Origin: Chitinophaga sp. YR573
GTDB lineage: Bacteria > Bacteroidota > Bacteroidia > Chitinophagales > Chitinophagaceae
Length of the DNA stretch: 64,000 nucleotides
Reading direction: 5' to 3'
NCBI RefSeq assembly: GCF_900110995.1
Contig: NZ_FOJF01000001.1
Coordinates: 2,063,199 to 2,127,198 of the forward strand
The notes beneath the pieces were generated by a model. The model saw only the letters and a list, made by a program, of their open reading frames with translations. It ran no database searches and was not told the DNA's origin. Positions 1-8,150 of this stretch are shown here, one piece after another. Position numbers and translations under genes: made by a program. Every line of letters begins with the position of its first letter. Position 1 is the stretch's first letter.

Positions 1-1
1 T

Positions 2-1639
2 GATGCCGTACTGAATAATCAACGTGATAATGGCGACTTCGGCCCTAACGTAGAAAAAGGGGAAGGCAAAAGAGACCTCTGGACAAACATGCCCATGCTC
101 TGGTGCCTGCAATCTTATTATGAGTACTCCAAAGATCCCAGGGTGATCCAGGTGATGACGAAGTACTTTAAATGGCAGCTCTCTATTCCGGATGATAAAT
201 TCCTGGAAGACTACTGGGAGAAAAGCCGGGGCGGGGATAATCTGTATAGCGTATACTGGTTGTATAACCTTACGGGGGATAAATTCCTGCTGGACCTGGC
301 GACCAAAATAGATAAGAATACTTCCGACTGGCGCCAGCCAGATAATCTTCCCAACTGGCACAATGTGAACATAGCAGAATCTTTCCGGGAACCAGCCCAG
401 TACTATCAGCAAAGTGGCAGTACCGCAGATATCAATGCTACCTATAATGATTTCAGGATGGTCCGTACGAAATACGGACAGGTACCCGGTGGGATGTTCG
501 GCGCAGATGAAAATGCCCGTGAAGGATATGATGATCCCCGGCAGGCCATTGAAACCTGTGGGATGGTAGAACAAATCACTTCGGATAATATGTTACTCGG
601 CATTACCGGCGATCCTTTCTGGGCAGACAATGCAGAAGACGTTGCCTTCAATATCTTCTCTGCTGCTTTTACGCCGGATTACAGGGCGCTCCGTTACCTG
701 ACCGCCCCTAATATGGTGGAGAGCGACAGCAAGAACCATGCGCCTGGTATTGCCAATGAAGGGCCTTTCCTGATGATGAACCCTTTCAGCAGTCGCTGTT
801 GCCAGCATAACCACTCCGCAGGATGGGTGTATTATTCAGAGTATAGCTGGATGGCCACTCCTGATAACGGGCTTGCTGCACAGCTGTATTTCGAAAACGA
901 AGTGCATGCGAAAGTGGGTAATGGCACAGCAGTAACCCTGTCTCAGCAAACGAAATACCCGTTCAATGACCAGGTAACCTTTACCCTTAGCACACCGAAG
1001 GCGGTTACTTTCCCGCTGTACCTGCGCATTCCTGCATGGTGTAAACACCCTGCGCTTAAGATCAACGGCAAAGCCATTACATTGGCCGGTAATGCCAGTG
1101 GTTATATCAAAATCAGCAATAACTGGAAGAATGGAGATCAAATCTCCCTACAGCTGCCTATGGACCTTTCCGTACGTAAATGGGAGAAGAATAAAAACAG
1201 TATCAGTGTGAACTATGGCCCGCTTACTTATTCCCTGTTGATCAAAGAAAATTATATCCGGCAGGATAGTAAGGAAACAGCTATCGGTGATTCTCACTGG
1301 CAGGAAAGCGCTGATCCTGCAAAATGGCCTTCTTTTGAGATTAAACCGGGGTCTGACTGGAACTATGGATTATTGATTGATGAGAAAAATCCAACCACCT
1401 CTTTTGAAGTAGTTAAAAAGGAATGGCCGGTGAATGATGATCCGTTTACCAATACCACTGCACCTATCATGATTAAGGCCAGGGGTAAGAAGATTACTTC
1501 CTGGGGGATAGATCAGTATGGACTGGCAGGTATCTTACCACAAAGCCCTGTTAAGACAACAGAACCAGCAACAGAGTTAACACTGGTCCCTATGGGAGGA
1601 GCCAGGTTAAGAATATCTTCATTCCCGGTAGTGGAATAA
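2..1639 (+). CDS. GH127-family beta-L-arabinofuranosidase-like glycosidase (5' partial)
   Basis: The reading frame is open to the left edge, so the N-terminus is missing; a Met at position 89 is internal, because DAVLNNQRDNGDFGPN precedes it in frame. The product matches the GH127/DUF1680 fold: an alpha/alpha-barrel front half with DLWTNMPMLW, then beta-sandwich domains with YLRIPAWC. GH127 enzymes use a zinc-bound cysteine nucleophile held by a Glu-x-Cys and a Cys-Cys pair. Both are visible, as ETCGMVEQ (about 550-573) and SRCCQHNH (about 791-814). The expected role is release of beta-L-arabinofuranose from plant glycans, in the periplasm or outside the cell. It ends at a hairpin terminator shared with the convergent gene on its right. 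Confidence is high for the family; the substrate is inferred. Confidence 0.88.
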   Translation, partial: DAVLNNQRDNGDFGPNVEKGEGKRDLWTNMPMLWCLQSYYEYSKDPRVIQVMTKYFKWQLSIPDDKFLEDYWEKSRGGDNLYSVYWLYNLTGDKFLLDLATKIDKNTSDWRQPDNLPNWHNVNIAESFREPAQYYQQSGSTADINATYNDFRMVRTKYGQVPGGMFGADENAREGYDDPRQAIETCGMVEQITSDNMLLGITGDPFWADNAEDVAFNIFSAAFTPDYRALRYLTAPNMVESDSKNHAPGIANEGPFLMMNPFSSRCCQHNHSAGWVYYSEYSWMATPDNGLAAQLYFENEVHAKVGNGTAVTLSQQTKYPFNDQVTFTLSTPKAVTFPLYLRIPAWCKHPALKINGKAITLAGNASGYIKISNNWKNGDQISLQLPMDLSVRKWEKNKNSISVNYGPLTYSLLIKENYIRQDSKETAIGDSHWQESADPAKWPSFEIKPGSDWNYGLLIDEKNPTTSFEVVKKEWPVNDDPFTNTTAPIMIKARGKKITSWGIDQYGLAGILPQSPVKTTEPATELTLVPMGGARLRISSFPVVE

Positions 1640-1645
1640 AAACAG

Positions 1646-1676
1646 GAACGCCTGCAACATCTGCAGGCGTTCTTTT
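1646..1676. terminator. Bidirectional Rho-independent terminator between convergent genes
   Basis: A perfect 11-bp stem (gaacgcctgca at 1646-1656 with tgcaggcgttc at 1662-1672) encloses a 5-nt loop. It is followed by TTTT on the plus strand and preceded by an A-rich run (1637-1642), which gives a U-run on the minus strand. It sits 6 nt after the GH127 stop and touches the stop of the minus-strand lipoprotein gene, so it can serve both. Confidence 0.85.
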
Positions 1677-2415
1677 AATTTTTAAAATAGTCCTGTGCGG
1701 TTCGCACTTTCTCTACCCAGCATCCCGAACTGGCATGTAAGACATACTCACTCAGCCCCACTTTTTTCGCACCAGGTGCCCAGTCATAAGTATAACCAAG
1801 GCGTGTCCATGGATAATGGAAATCAGTAGCTGACTGTAATGTGTGATAATACGCGTAGATGATGTAATTATTAAACCAATTGCCAAACGAAGGCTGTACG
1901 CTGTTAAGTAATGCTGCACCGGTAGTGGTGGTAGTAATATCAGGGTTCCCTGCCGGGCGGTTCAAACTGTCTGCCTTCACCCACATATCTACGATATGTG
2001 TATTACTACGACTGTTCACCGGTGGTAATCCCAGCAACTGGCAGATACGCATAATCGTATCTGAAGAAGCCGTAAACTTAGCTGCCAGACGATTTTTCAT
2101 CTGTGCAGGAATGAACAGCCATGCATCTCCCCAGGTATTCGTAATAGAATCTCCTTCAGGATAACTGGAAGGGAAACGCATAAAAGTAGACATCAGTACA
2201 TATGTCTGACCATTGATCGTTTTCCATTGTAAAGCACTATTGGCAGCTGTAATGGGAAGAAGGCTATCTATTATCTCCGAGCTGTCGGCCACCATTGCAT
2301 CTGTAATGGAATTGGCGTACAACTGGTCCATGGTGTAAGTAGGAGCCGGGTTATCATCTTTTGTACATCCTGCTATCATAAGCAGCAATAAGAGTAATGT
2401 TATTGAGGTCTTCAT
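1675..2415 (-). CDS. Predicted lipoprotein of unknown function
   Basis: A 246-aa product begins with a lipoprotein signal peptide: MKTSITLLLLLLMIAGC, with the lipobox IAGC at residues 14-17 followed by TKDDN. The mature part has several aromatic segments (WGDAWLFIP, FGNWFNNYIIYAYYH) and ends in SSGCWVEKVRTAQDYFKN. I do not recognise the family. It should be anchored to the outer or inner membrane facing the periplasm. The ATG start places the signal peptide at the very N-terminus. It stands alone, convergent with the GH127 gene. Confidence 0.8.
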   Translation of the reverse strand: MKTSITLLLLLLMIAGCTKDDNPAPTYTMDQLYANSITDAMVADSSEIIDSLLPITAANSALQWKTINGQTYVLMSTFMRFPSSYPEGDSITNTWGDAWLFIPAQMKNRLAAKFTASSDTIMRICQLLGLPPVNSRSNTHIVDMWVKADSLNRPAGNPDITTTTTGAALLNSVQPSFGNWFNNYIIYAYYHTLQSATDFHYPWTRLGYTYDWAPGAKKVGLSEYVLHASSGCWVEKVRTAQDYFKN

Positions 2416-2495
2416 GAGGTTATTTATTACCTCAAAAATAAGGGATGTTTAGCTGTTTCTCCAACAACCATTTTCATCTACCGTATTCATTTTGT

Positions 2496-3014
2496 TCATT
2501 TCTTCTTTTTGGCCAGCAATTGCAGGTCTTTATCTACTTCTGCGGGGAAATTTGCAGGCTCTCCTTTAAACGGGTTAGTACCGGTGGTAACAGAATCAAT
2601 CAATGTTTTGTCATTAAAATAATATCGTCCTTCAAACTTCACCCCTGTCTGATCATAATCAACCTCTCCCTTTTTTATATCATATACAACTGCCTTAAAT
2701 GCTCTATACACAAAGATCAGTTGTTCTTCTTTGAAATAATATTCTGAGATATAAATCCCATTGGAAACCCCTACCCATTCTACGATCTTACGGAGCTTTT
2801 CTTCTTTATAGTATCCCGTTAACGAACCTCCGCGATCCGTCATCTGCTCCATAAATTCTTCATTTTCGAGTACCACCTTTGTATAGGAATTATCATCATT
2901 GATATCCTTAAATTCTTTCTTAATAGATTTGATAATATCTGCCTTTGACTGGGCAAAGGAAACATTTGCAACAAAGATGGCAACCAGAACAAAGGTTATG
3001 CTCTTAAGAATCAT
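2496..3014 (-). CDS. Secreted/periplasmic protein of unknown function
   Basis: The 172-aa form beginning at the internal Met (MILKSITFVLVAIFVANVSFAQ) has a clear signal peptide with a predicted cut after SFA. The longer form from 3068 would put 18 non-signal residues in front, so I prefer 3014. The mature protein is rich in charged and aromatic residues (YYKEEKLRKIVEWVG, YFKEEQLIFVYRAF) and ends in a lysine run. It looks like a small periplasmic protein of a type common in Bacteroidetes; no function can be assigned. No good ribosome-binding site distinguishes the two starts. Confidence 0.7.
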   Translation of the reverse strand: MILKSITFVLVAIFVANVSFAQSKADIIKSIKKEFKDINDDNSYTKVVLENEEFMEQMTDRGGSLTGYYKEEKLRKIVEWVGVSNGIYISEYYFKEEQLIFVYRAFKAVVYDIKKGEVDYDQTGVKFEGRYYFNDKTLIDSVTTGTNPFKGEPANFPAEVDKDLQLLAKKKK

Positions 3015-3099
3015 ATAAGGGATTTTAACAACCGGATTCCCCGTGAATTTTAACTGGAATTCACTCATAAGATAGGGCTAAAATTTCTCATATTATCTT

Positions 3100-3867
3100 T
3101 TATTTTTCAGGATCCTCTTCCAATAAATTCCGGGTATATTCCAAACCTATCGTATAAATCTTCTCCAGCCGGTTAAATTCGAACATCCCGAATTGCCCCA
3201 GGCCTTCCGGTTCTACAAACCGGCTGCATAACAATTTGTTTTTCAATACCGGTTCACTGATGGCCATGTTCAGGGTCCTGTCCATATTAGACAAAAACCC
3301 TCCTGCCGGGTTATAGGGCGTCAGCGGGTTCACATGTACCCCTATCACATCCCTATAGTCCCCTATCAAAGGTTCTACAGGCAGGTTGCCTGATAAGCCC
3401 CCATCAACATAAGGAACCCCGTCTATCATTACCGGCTGGAATAACAGCGGGATAGACGATGCCGCCAGCACTGCGGGAATAATCGGCCCTTTGTCGAAAA
3501 TGGCCTGCTCACCCGTTGCAAAGTTAGTAGCCGTAATATATAAAGGGATGGGAAGAGACTCCAATGTGGTATGCCGCAGGGTTTGTTTCAGTACCTGCTC
3601 CACCTTCTTCAATGACAGGAAGCCTGAACGCCAGTTGCGCCATTGCATAGACAATCCCAGCTTATGCAGTTTAAATATCTGCCTTACCTCATCTGTATTA
3701 TACCCATCGCAAATAAAAGCAGCTGCAATAGAGCCTGCGCTCGTAGCAGCAATAACTTCAGGGAAAATACTTTGTTCTTCAAATGCTTTTAACACTCCCA
3801 GATGAGCATAACCACGGGCACCGCCCCCGGATAATACAAATGGACGCCGGATAGGTACAGGATTCAT
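3100..3867 (-). CDS. Patatin-like phospholipase (RssA/NTE type)
   Basis: The 255-aa protein shows the complete patatin signature. The oxyanion-hole motif GGGARGYAHLGVL lies at about residues 14-26, the nucleophile elbow ATSAGS (G-x-S-x-G like, Ser about 44) follows, and the catalytic Asp is in YVDGGLSGNLP at about residue 155. Patatins use a Ser-Asp dyad to hydrolyse acyl esters of lipids. There is no signal peptide, so it is probably cytoplasmic, like E. coli RssA. It is about 20 bp downstream of csaA on the same strand. The natural substrate is unknown. Confidence 0.9.
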   Translation of the reverse strand: MNPVPIRRPFVLSGGGARGYAHLGVLKAFEEQSIFPEVIAATSAGSIAAAFICDGYNTDEVRQIFKLHKLGLSMQWRNWRSGFLSLKKVEQVLKQTLRHTTLESLPIPLYITATNFATGEQAIFDKGPIIPAVLAASSIPLLFQPVMIDGVPYVDGGLSGNLPVEPLIGDYRDVIGVHVNPLTPYNPAGGFLSNMDRTLNMAISEPVLKNKLLCSRFVEPEGLGQFGMFEFNRLEKIYTIGLEYTRNLLEEDPEK

Positions 3868-3889
3868 GAAGCTAATATAGATAAAAAAG

Positions 3890-4231
3890 TTATATCAGTT
3901 TACTGCCGTTAGGTACGGGTCTTTCGAGGGCCGCCAATACAATATCCCCGTTTTCATCGGCAAAACCGGTGACCAGGAACTGCGACATAAACTTACCGAT
4001 CTGCTTTTCCGGGAAATTGATCACGCCTACTATCTGCCTGCCTATGAGTTCTTCTTTGGTGTAATGCTTAGTCACCTGTGCGCTGGACCATTTAATACCA
4101 TATGCGCCAAAGTCTACCCGTATTTTATACGCTGGTTTACGGGCTTCGGGGTAATCCATCACTTCCAGTATGGTCCCTGCCCTTAGTTCTACTTTCTCAA
4201 AATCCTGCCAGCTGATTGTTTCCATATGCAT
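3890..4231 (-). CDS. csaA: CsaA-type tRNA-binding-domain protein (export chaperone)
   Basis: The 113-aa protein is a single OB-fold tRNA-binding domain close to CsaA over its whole length: [49 protein letters not shown], then [13 protein letters not shown] at the end. CsaA of Bacillus binds peptides and has been linked to protein export; the domain also resembles the C-terminal domain of MetRS. Starts at 4231 (MHMETIS) and 4225 (METIS) are both ATG and cannot be separated. It lies 19 bp downstream of the ArsR-type regulator on the same strand, so the two may be co-transcribed. Confidence 0.9.
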   Translation of the reverse strand: MHMETISWQDFEKVELRAGTILEVMDYPEARKPAYKIRVDFGAYGIKWSSAQVTKHYTKEELIGRQIVGVINFPEKQIGKFMSQFLVTGFADENGDIVLAALERPVPNGSKLI

Positions 4232-4250
4232 AAAATTAAATTTGAATCCT

Positions 4251-4907
4251 TTATACCGTGAGTTTAAAATGATGGTACAAATTCTTTTGCCCTTTTGATG
4301 TAATCACGATTGCCCTGGAATTTTTTGTTCTTCTCACCCAGTCTTCTTCCAGCATTTTATCCAGCAATGCTGTTGCCAGCGATCCGGCAATATGAGGTCT
4401 TCTTTCACTCCAGTCCAGGCAGGAACGTAAAAAGGAACGGCGTTGCTGCTTCAGTTCATTAATATCAAGCCCTTGTTCCGCAAACCATTTCTCTCCTTTT
4501 TTGCTAACTTCAAAATCAACAATGATTTTTTGCTGTATTAAGCTATCCGTTATCATCACACCTACTTTCCCTGCTAAATGATCATAACAGGTCCTGCAAT
4601 AAGTAACGGGAGAATCAGGATTTTTCTTTGTAGTTACCGGTGGAATAATATTGGCTAATCCTTCAATAGCATACGCAATATCCTTACTGGAAAACTTGTA
4701 ATACTTATGTCTGCCCTGGCTTTCCACACATAGCAATTCTGCCTGTACCAGTTTATTCAGATGCATACTGATATTCTGCGGGGACGTATCGGCTGCAATG
4801 GCCAGCTCTGTGGCAGTAAAAGCTTTTCCATCCAATAAAACCCACATAATGGTAGCTCTGGTAGGATCTCCTATAAGTGCGGCGATCTCTTTAAAACGAC
4901 TTTCCAT
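4251..4907 (-). CDS. ArsR-family winged-helix transcriptional regulator with C-terminal extension
   Basis: Residues about 1-90 form an ArsR-type winged helix: [38 protein letters not shown] as the recognition region, and [10 protein letters not shown] as the wing. The remaining 120 residues form an extension with two cysteines ([12 protein letters not shown], about residues 104-115) and a second helical region ([23 protein letters not shown]). This long ArsR type is common in environmental bacteria; its ligand is unknown, and metal sensing is not evident. It is divergent from the P450 gene with about 60 bp between starts, so it may control that gene and itself. Confidence 0.85.
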   Translation of the reverse strand: MESRFKEIAALIGDPTRATIMWVLLDGKAFTATELAIAADTSPQNISMHLNKLVQAELLCVESQGRHKYYKFSSKDIAYAIEGLANIIPPVTTKKNPDSPVTYCRTCYDHLAGKVGVMITDSLIQQKIIVDFEVSKKGEKWFAEQGLDINELKQQRRSFLRSCLDWSERRPHIAGSLATALLDKMLEEDWVRRTKNSRAIVITSKGQKNLYHHFKLTV

Positions 4908-4968
4908 GTTACATACACAGTTAAGTGAGGAATGAAGTGTTTGCGTATGAAGGTAGGTAAATTTGAAT

Positions 4969-6033
4969 ATGCAAACAGCAATTTTTCTTCAGTCAGAAGT
5001 GCAGGACCCGTATGCGATATACGCAAATTTCCCTTCTATATTCCGGGATGATATTAATCATATCTGGGCAGTTTATTCTTATGCTCATTGTAAGACAATA
5101 TTAACTCATCCTGCTGCGCTGATACCTCCTGTGAATAAAGATGGGCTGAATGATTATGCTCGTATCATTACAGGAGGATTAGCAAGATTAAGTAATGGCA
5201 ATGAGCATATACGTGCAAGAGAAACTGCCATGCATTTATTCCAGTGTATGTCACCTGTTTCTACTACTGATATACTACAACATCTTATTGGTAAGGCAAC
5301 AACATTCGACTGGGTAGAAACCGTTTGTAAAAAACTGCCTGTGCTGAGTATATTAAATAGTTTCGGTTTTAATAAAGAAGATGGTGATTTTATAACAGAT
5401 CATATGCATCAGCTTATTCGTTTAATGTTACCCGTTAAAACTGAAGAACAACTTATCTCTGTCAACAATATCTCAAAAGAGATTTATCACATCATTGAAA
5501 AACATTTATTAAAAGATGCAAGGTTCATCAACCTGGCTCCTGAATTATGTATCAGCAATCTTACAGGATTGATCATACAAAGTTTTGATGCAGGAAGAGG
5601 TCTGTTGAGTAATGCATTATTGAATTTTCAGGATAAAGACCCTGTTCAGAAATCGGTAATAGAAACACTAAGATTTGATTCTCCTATTCACAATACCAGA
5701 AGAATTGCCGGGGAAGATATTATTATAGATAATCATAAGATTGAGAAAGGACAATCCATACTGGTCGTACTGGCTGCCGCCAACAGGGATCAACAACAGT
5801 TCAAAGATCCCGGTTCTTATAATATTGAAAGAAATAACAATACAGCTGCCTTAACATTCGGGTATGGCATACATATGTGCCTGGCCAGACAGTTATCCAT
5901 CAATATGGCTACAGAGGCCCTGCAATTCCTTTCATCCAACAAAGTAAGCATCCTTCAGACACAGGTAGAATACGAACCATTGATAAATGCAAGGCTTCCT
6001 AAAGAGCTACAGATATCTATTGATAAAACTTAA
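4969..6033 (+). CDS. Cytochrome P450, short and with an atypical I-helix
   Basis: The 354-aa protein has the P450 ETLR motif (ExxR, residues 232-235) and the heme-ligand loop FGYGIHMCLARQLS with the cysteine thiolate at about residue 304. Its I-helix reads QSFDAGRGLLSNAL, so the usual acid-threonine pair of A/G-G-x-[D/E]-T-T is missing; this often signals peroxide use or non-monooxygenase chemistry. It is shorter than the usual ~400 aa, mainly at the N-terminus. I chose ATG at 4969 over TTG at 4963. A perfect TAAATTTG element (4958-4965) lies directly upstream, so the message may be nearly leaderless or the true promoter lies elsewhere. No redox partner is adjacent. Confidence 0.85.
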   Translation: MQTAIFLQSEVQDPYAIYANFPSIFRDDINHIWAVYSYAHCKTILTHPAALIPPVNKDGLNDYARIITGGLARLSNGNEHIRARETAMHLFQCMSPVSTTDILQHLIGKATTFDWVETVCKKLPVLSILNSFGFNKEDGDFITDHMHQLIRLMLPVKTEEQLISVNNISKEIYHIIEKHLLKDARFINLAPELCISNLTGLIIQSFDAGRGLLSNALLNFQDKDPVQKSVIETLRFDSPIHNTRRIAGEDIIIDNHKIEKGQSILVVLAAANRDQQQFKDPGSYNIERNNNTAALTFGYGIHMCLARQLSINMATEALQFLSSNKVSILQTQVEYEPLINARLPKELQISIDKT

Positions 6034-6061
6034 AATCCTATATCCCTTCGTCATAGAAAGC

Positions 6062-6158
6062 TCATTCCTTCGGCACTCTTCCGTCATTCCTATATCGTTT
6101 GGATATAGGAATGCCAGTAGAATGATATAGGTGTGATATAGGAGCGACGAAGGAATGA
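6062..6158. repeat. Nested inverted repeat / long imperfect hairpin
   Basis: This 97-bp stretch between the P450 and TPR genes can fold on itself. The inner arms attcctatatc (6086-6096) and gatataggaat (6102-6112) form a perfect 11-bp stem with a 5-nt loop. The outer arms tcattccttcg (6062-6072) and cgaaggaatga (6148-6158) pair over 11 bp. Further copies of the words GATATAGG and GAATGA/TAGAATGA recur inside. It has no T-run, so it looks more like a palindromic repeat than a standard terminator. The role is unknown. Confidence 0.6.
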
Positions 6159-6212
6159 TAGTAGAATGAGCCATGAGTATGCTTGTAGCACAGTATATTA
6201 GTACTGTTTAAG

Positions 6213-7349
6213 CTATTTCTCAATACGGGACCGTAAATATTTATAGATCTCCTTTTCCTCTACGGTAGCTTCCGGTTTATACAACTGTAAATATTTTTTG
6301 TAATAGCGAAGGGCAGTAGCTTCGTTATTCAGGCGGGCATCATAAATACGGCCAATACTGTATTGCCGCAAAGGTTGATGGAAGAGATAATAAGCCGTAT
6401 CCAGACTGGCAATAGCAGGCTTAAATTGGCCTATTGCTTCGTAGTTGGCAGACATGCCTGTATAATAGTTATCCAGGCTGGCAGACAGCCCCATACTGAT
6501 ACATAATTTCAAGAGTGTATTACTCTCCTCATATTTCTTTAGCTGGGTTTTAGCCATTGCTGTGTAATAGATGATATTCTCTGAGGTAGCACGCCGGGTA
6601 TCCAGGTATTCATATACAGATACACATTCATCATACTTTTTCATGTTGTAACATGCAGCAATGACATAGAGGAACGTATTAGCGGAAACATTGTTCTGGG
6701 AGATCAGTTTCTGGCCAAATTGTAATGTGCGGGGGTATTCCTTCTTTAAAAAAGACGTTCTGGTGCCTGTCATTAACACATAAGGATTCGTTGAGTCAGT
6801 AGTCAGGTAGCGGTTAATAAGCGAATCAGCAGTATTAAATCGCTTCTTTTCCAGCCATTCCTCTGCCAGTCGGGATACGACCCTGGGATCTGAAGGTTTT
6901 AACTCATAGGATTTACATAACCAGGCAAAAGCGGAATCATTCTCCTCTCCGGCAAATCCGGCAAAGCTCAGTTGCTTCCAGGCACTGGCATTTTGCGGCT
7001 GTAGTGTGACGATACGTTTATAATGAGCCATTGCGGCCAGTGGCAGGTCTTCCTGCATTTGTATGGTAGCGAGGTATTGATGGGCAGGGATGTAGTTACT
7101 ATCCAGCAGTAATACTTTTCCATAGTTACTGGCGGCTTCTGAAATCTTTCCCGCCTGGTAATAAGTATAGGCCAGTAGGGCCAGTTCTCTGGGGTTATTA
7201 TCGTTTACGCCCTGTTTCAGGTAGGCGATCGCCTCTTCATAACGCTGATCCTGCAGGTATTCCATTACCCTGTTCCTGTCTACCGACTGTGCCCTGGCAG
7301 CCCCAAAGCTTAACAGGCAGGCACATAACATCCAAATATATGTACGCAT
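6213..7349 (-). CDS. Periplasmic TPR-repeat protein
   Basis: The 378-aa protein starts with a signal peptide (MRTYIWMLCACLLSFGAARAQ) and then consists of tandem 34-residue helical repeats: RYEEAIAYLKQGVN, GKISEAASNYGKVLLLDSNYIPAHQYLA, LAAMAHYKRIVTLQPQNASAWKQLS and later units to the C-terminus. TPR arrays bind other proteins, so it is probably a scaffold in the periplasm or on the envelope. No enzymatic domain is present. It is not obviously in an operon with its neighbours. Confidence 0.85.
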   Translation of the reverse strand: MRTYIWMLCACLLSFGAARAQSVDRNRVMEYLQDQRYEEAIAYLKQGVNDNNPRELALLAYTYYQAGKISEAASNYGKVLLLDSNYIPAHQYLATIQMQEDLPLAAMAHYKRIVTLQPQNASAWKQLSFAGFAGEENDSAFAWLCKSYELKPSDPRVVSRLAEEWLEKKRFNTADSLINRYLTTDSTNPYVLMTGTRTSFLKKEYPRTLQFGQKLISQNNVSANTFLYVIAACYNMKKYDECVSVYEYLDTRRATSENIIYYTAMAKTQLKKYEESNTLLKLCISMGLSASLDNYYTGMSANYEAIGQFKPAIASLDTAYYLFHQPLRQYSIGRIYDARLNNEATALRYYKKYLQLYKPEATVEEKEIYKYLRSRIEK

Positions 7350-7421
7350 AAGGCTCTTTTAGCCTTAAAACTAAAGATTTAGTTTTAAAAAGAAAAACTT
7401 AGTTTTCAGAGGAAGGAGCTG

Positions 7422-7634
7422 TTATTCGTAGGTGAGTACATCCTCTTTAAAAGCCTTTTTCATGATTTCGATCTCGTTTTCAAGACCTTCTGCGGAGGAA
7501 CATACAGGTGTCAGGGAATCCATTGTATGTGAGATAACCTTCCCGTTATCATCATAATACACTTCGTAGATACCAAATTCATACTCTCCCTGTTCATTCA
7601 GCTTCTTTATTACCCGATAATTCCAAGTACTCAT
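7422..7634 (-). CDS. Small conserved-looking cytoplasmic protein
   Basis: The 70-aa protein begins MSTWNYRVIKKLNEQGEYEFGIYEVYYDD and continues with SHTMDSLTPVCSSAEGLENEIEIMKKAFKEDVL. The ATG at 7634 is chosen because the 7 residues added by the longer frame (to 7655) look non-coding. The pattern is a compact beta-rich domain (W-x-YRVI, x-YGIYEVYYD-like) followed by an amphipathic helix. I recall similar short proteins in several phyla but cannot name a function. It is monocistronic, with about 70 bp to the TPR gene. Confidence 0.7.
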   Translation of the reverse strand: MSTWNYRVIKKLNEQGEYEFGIYEVYYDDNGKVISHTMDSLTPVCSSAEGLENEIEIMKKAFKEDVLTYE

Positions 7635-7738
7635 AATGCTTATAATTGCCGGCAAAGCTAATATTATTACTTAATTCCTGTAATAAACTCATAGTATTTA
7701 TCGTTTATATATGTCGTAGCACCTACAACCATATCCCT

Positions 7739-8128
7739 ATGAAAGAAAGATTCCTGAGAGCAATCTTATTTTTATCCTTGTGTATACCGGCTACTGCCTT
7801 TGGCCAGTCAATGGCAGATACTACAGCCGCAGAAAAACCAGTAGTGGAAGCAAAAGTTGCTTATAATGCTTCCAAACCAACAGAGCAGGTAGTAGTAAGG
7901 ATTTATCCTAATCCGGCAGTAGATAAAGTGACTTACACATTTCCTGCGGGCATACAGAAACACCTGTTACAGGTAACTGACATGGGAGGCAGAACAATCC
8001 TGAATTTAATAGTGGGAAATATAGGGACACAGAATACGATCAATACATCTGCATGGAGACCAGGTATTTATTTCGTGAGTATCAACAGTTCTACATTTAG
8101 TAAAACTTTTAAACTGATGAAACAATAA
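7739..8128 (+). CDS. Minimal secreted protein with T9SS type A sorting domain
   Basis: The 129-aa product has a signal peptide (MKERFLRAILFLSLCIPATAFGQ), about 25 low-complexity residues, and then a complete T9SS C-terminal sorting domain: VRIYPNPAVDKVTYTF, LLQVTDMGGRTI, NTSAWRPGIYFVSI and SKTFKLMKQ at the end. Sorting domains normally follow a large cargo domain; here almost nothing is left between signal and sorting domain. It should be exported by Sec, carried out by the type IX system and either attached or released. The ATG at 7739 is chosen because it starts the signal peptide. Confidence 0.82.
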   Translation: MKERFLRAILFLSLCIPATAFGQSMADTTAAEKPVVEAKVAYNASKPTEQVVVRIYPNPAVDKVTYTFPAGIQKHLLQVTDMGGRTILNLIVGNIGTQNTINTSAWRPGIYFVSINSSTFSKTFKLMKQ

Positions 8129-8130
8129 AA

Positions 8131-8150
8131 AAAGCACCCGAAGGTGCTTT
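8131..8150. terminator. Bidirectional terminator between convergent genes
   Basis: An 8-bp stem (aaagcacc at 8131-8138 and ggtgcttt at 8143-8150) with a CGAA tetraloop lies just after the stop of the T9SS protein and reaches into the stop region of the OsmC gene. A-runs on the left and T on the right let it act on both strands. Confidence 0.7.

Noticed and set aside
4958-4965. TAAATTTG as the P450 promoter -7 box
   Set aside because: The match is exact, but it lies only 3 bp before the chosen ATG, and the nearest upstream TTTG is 14 bp away instead of about 19, so it was not listed as a promoter.
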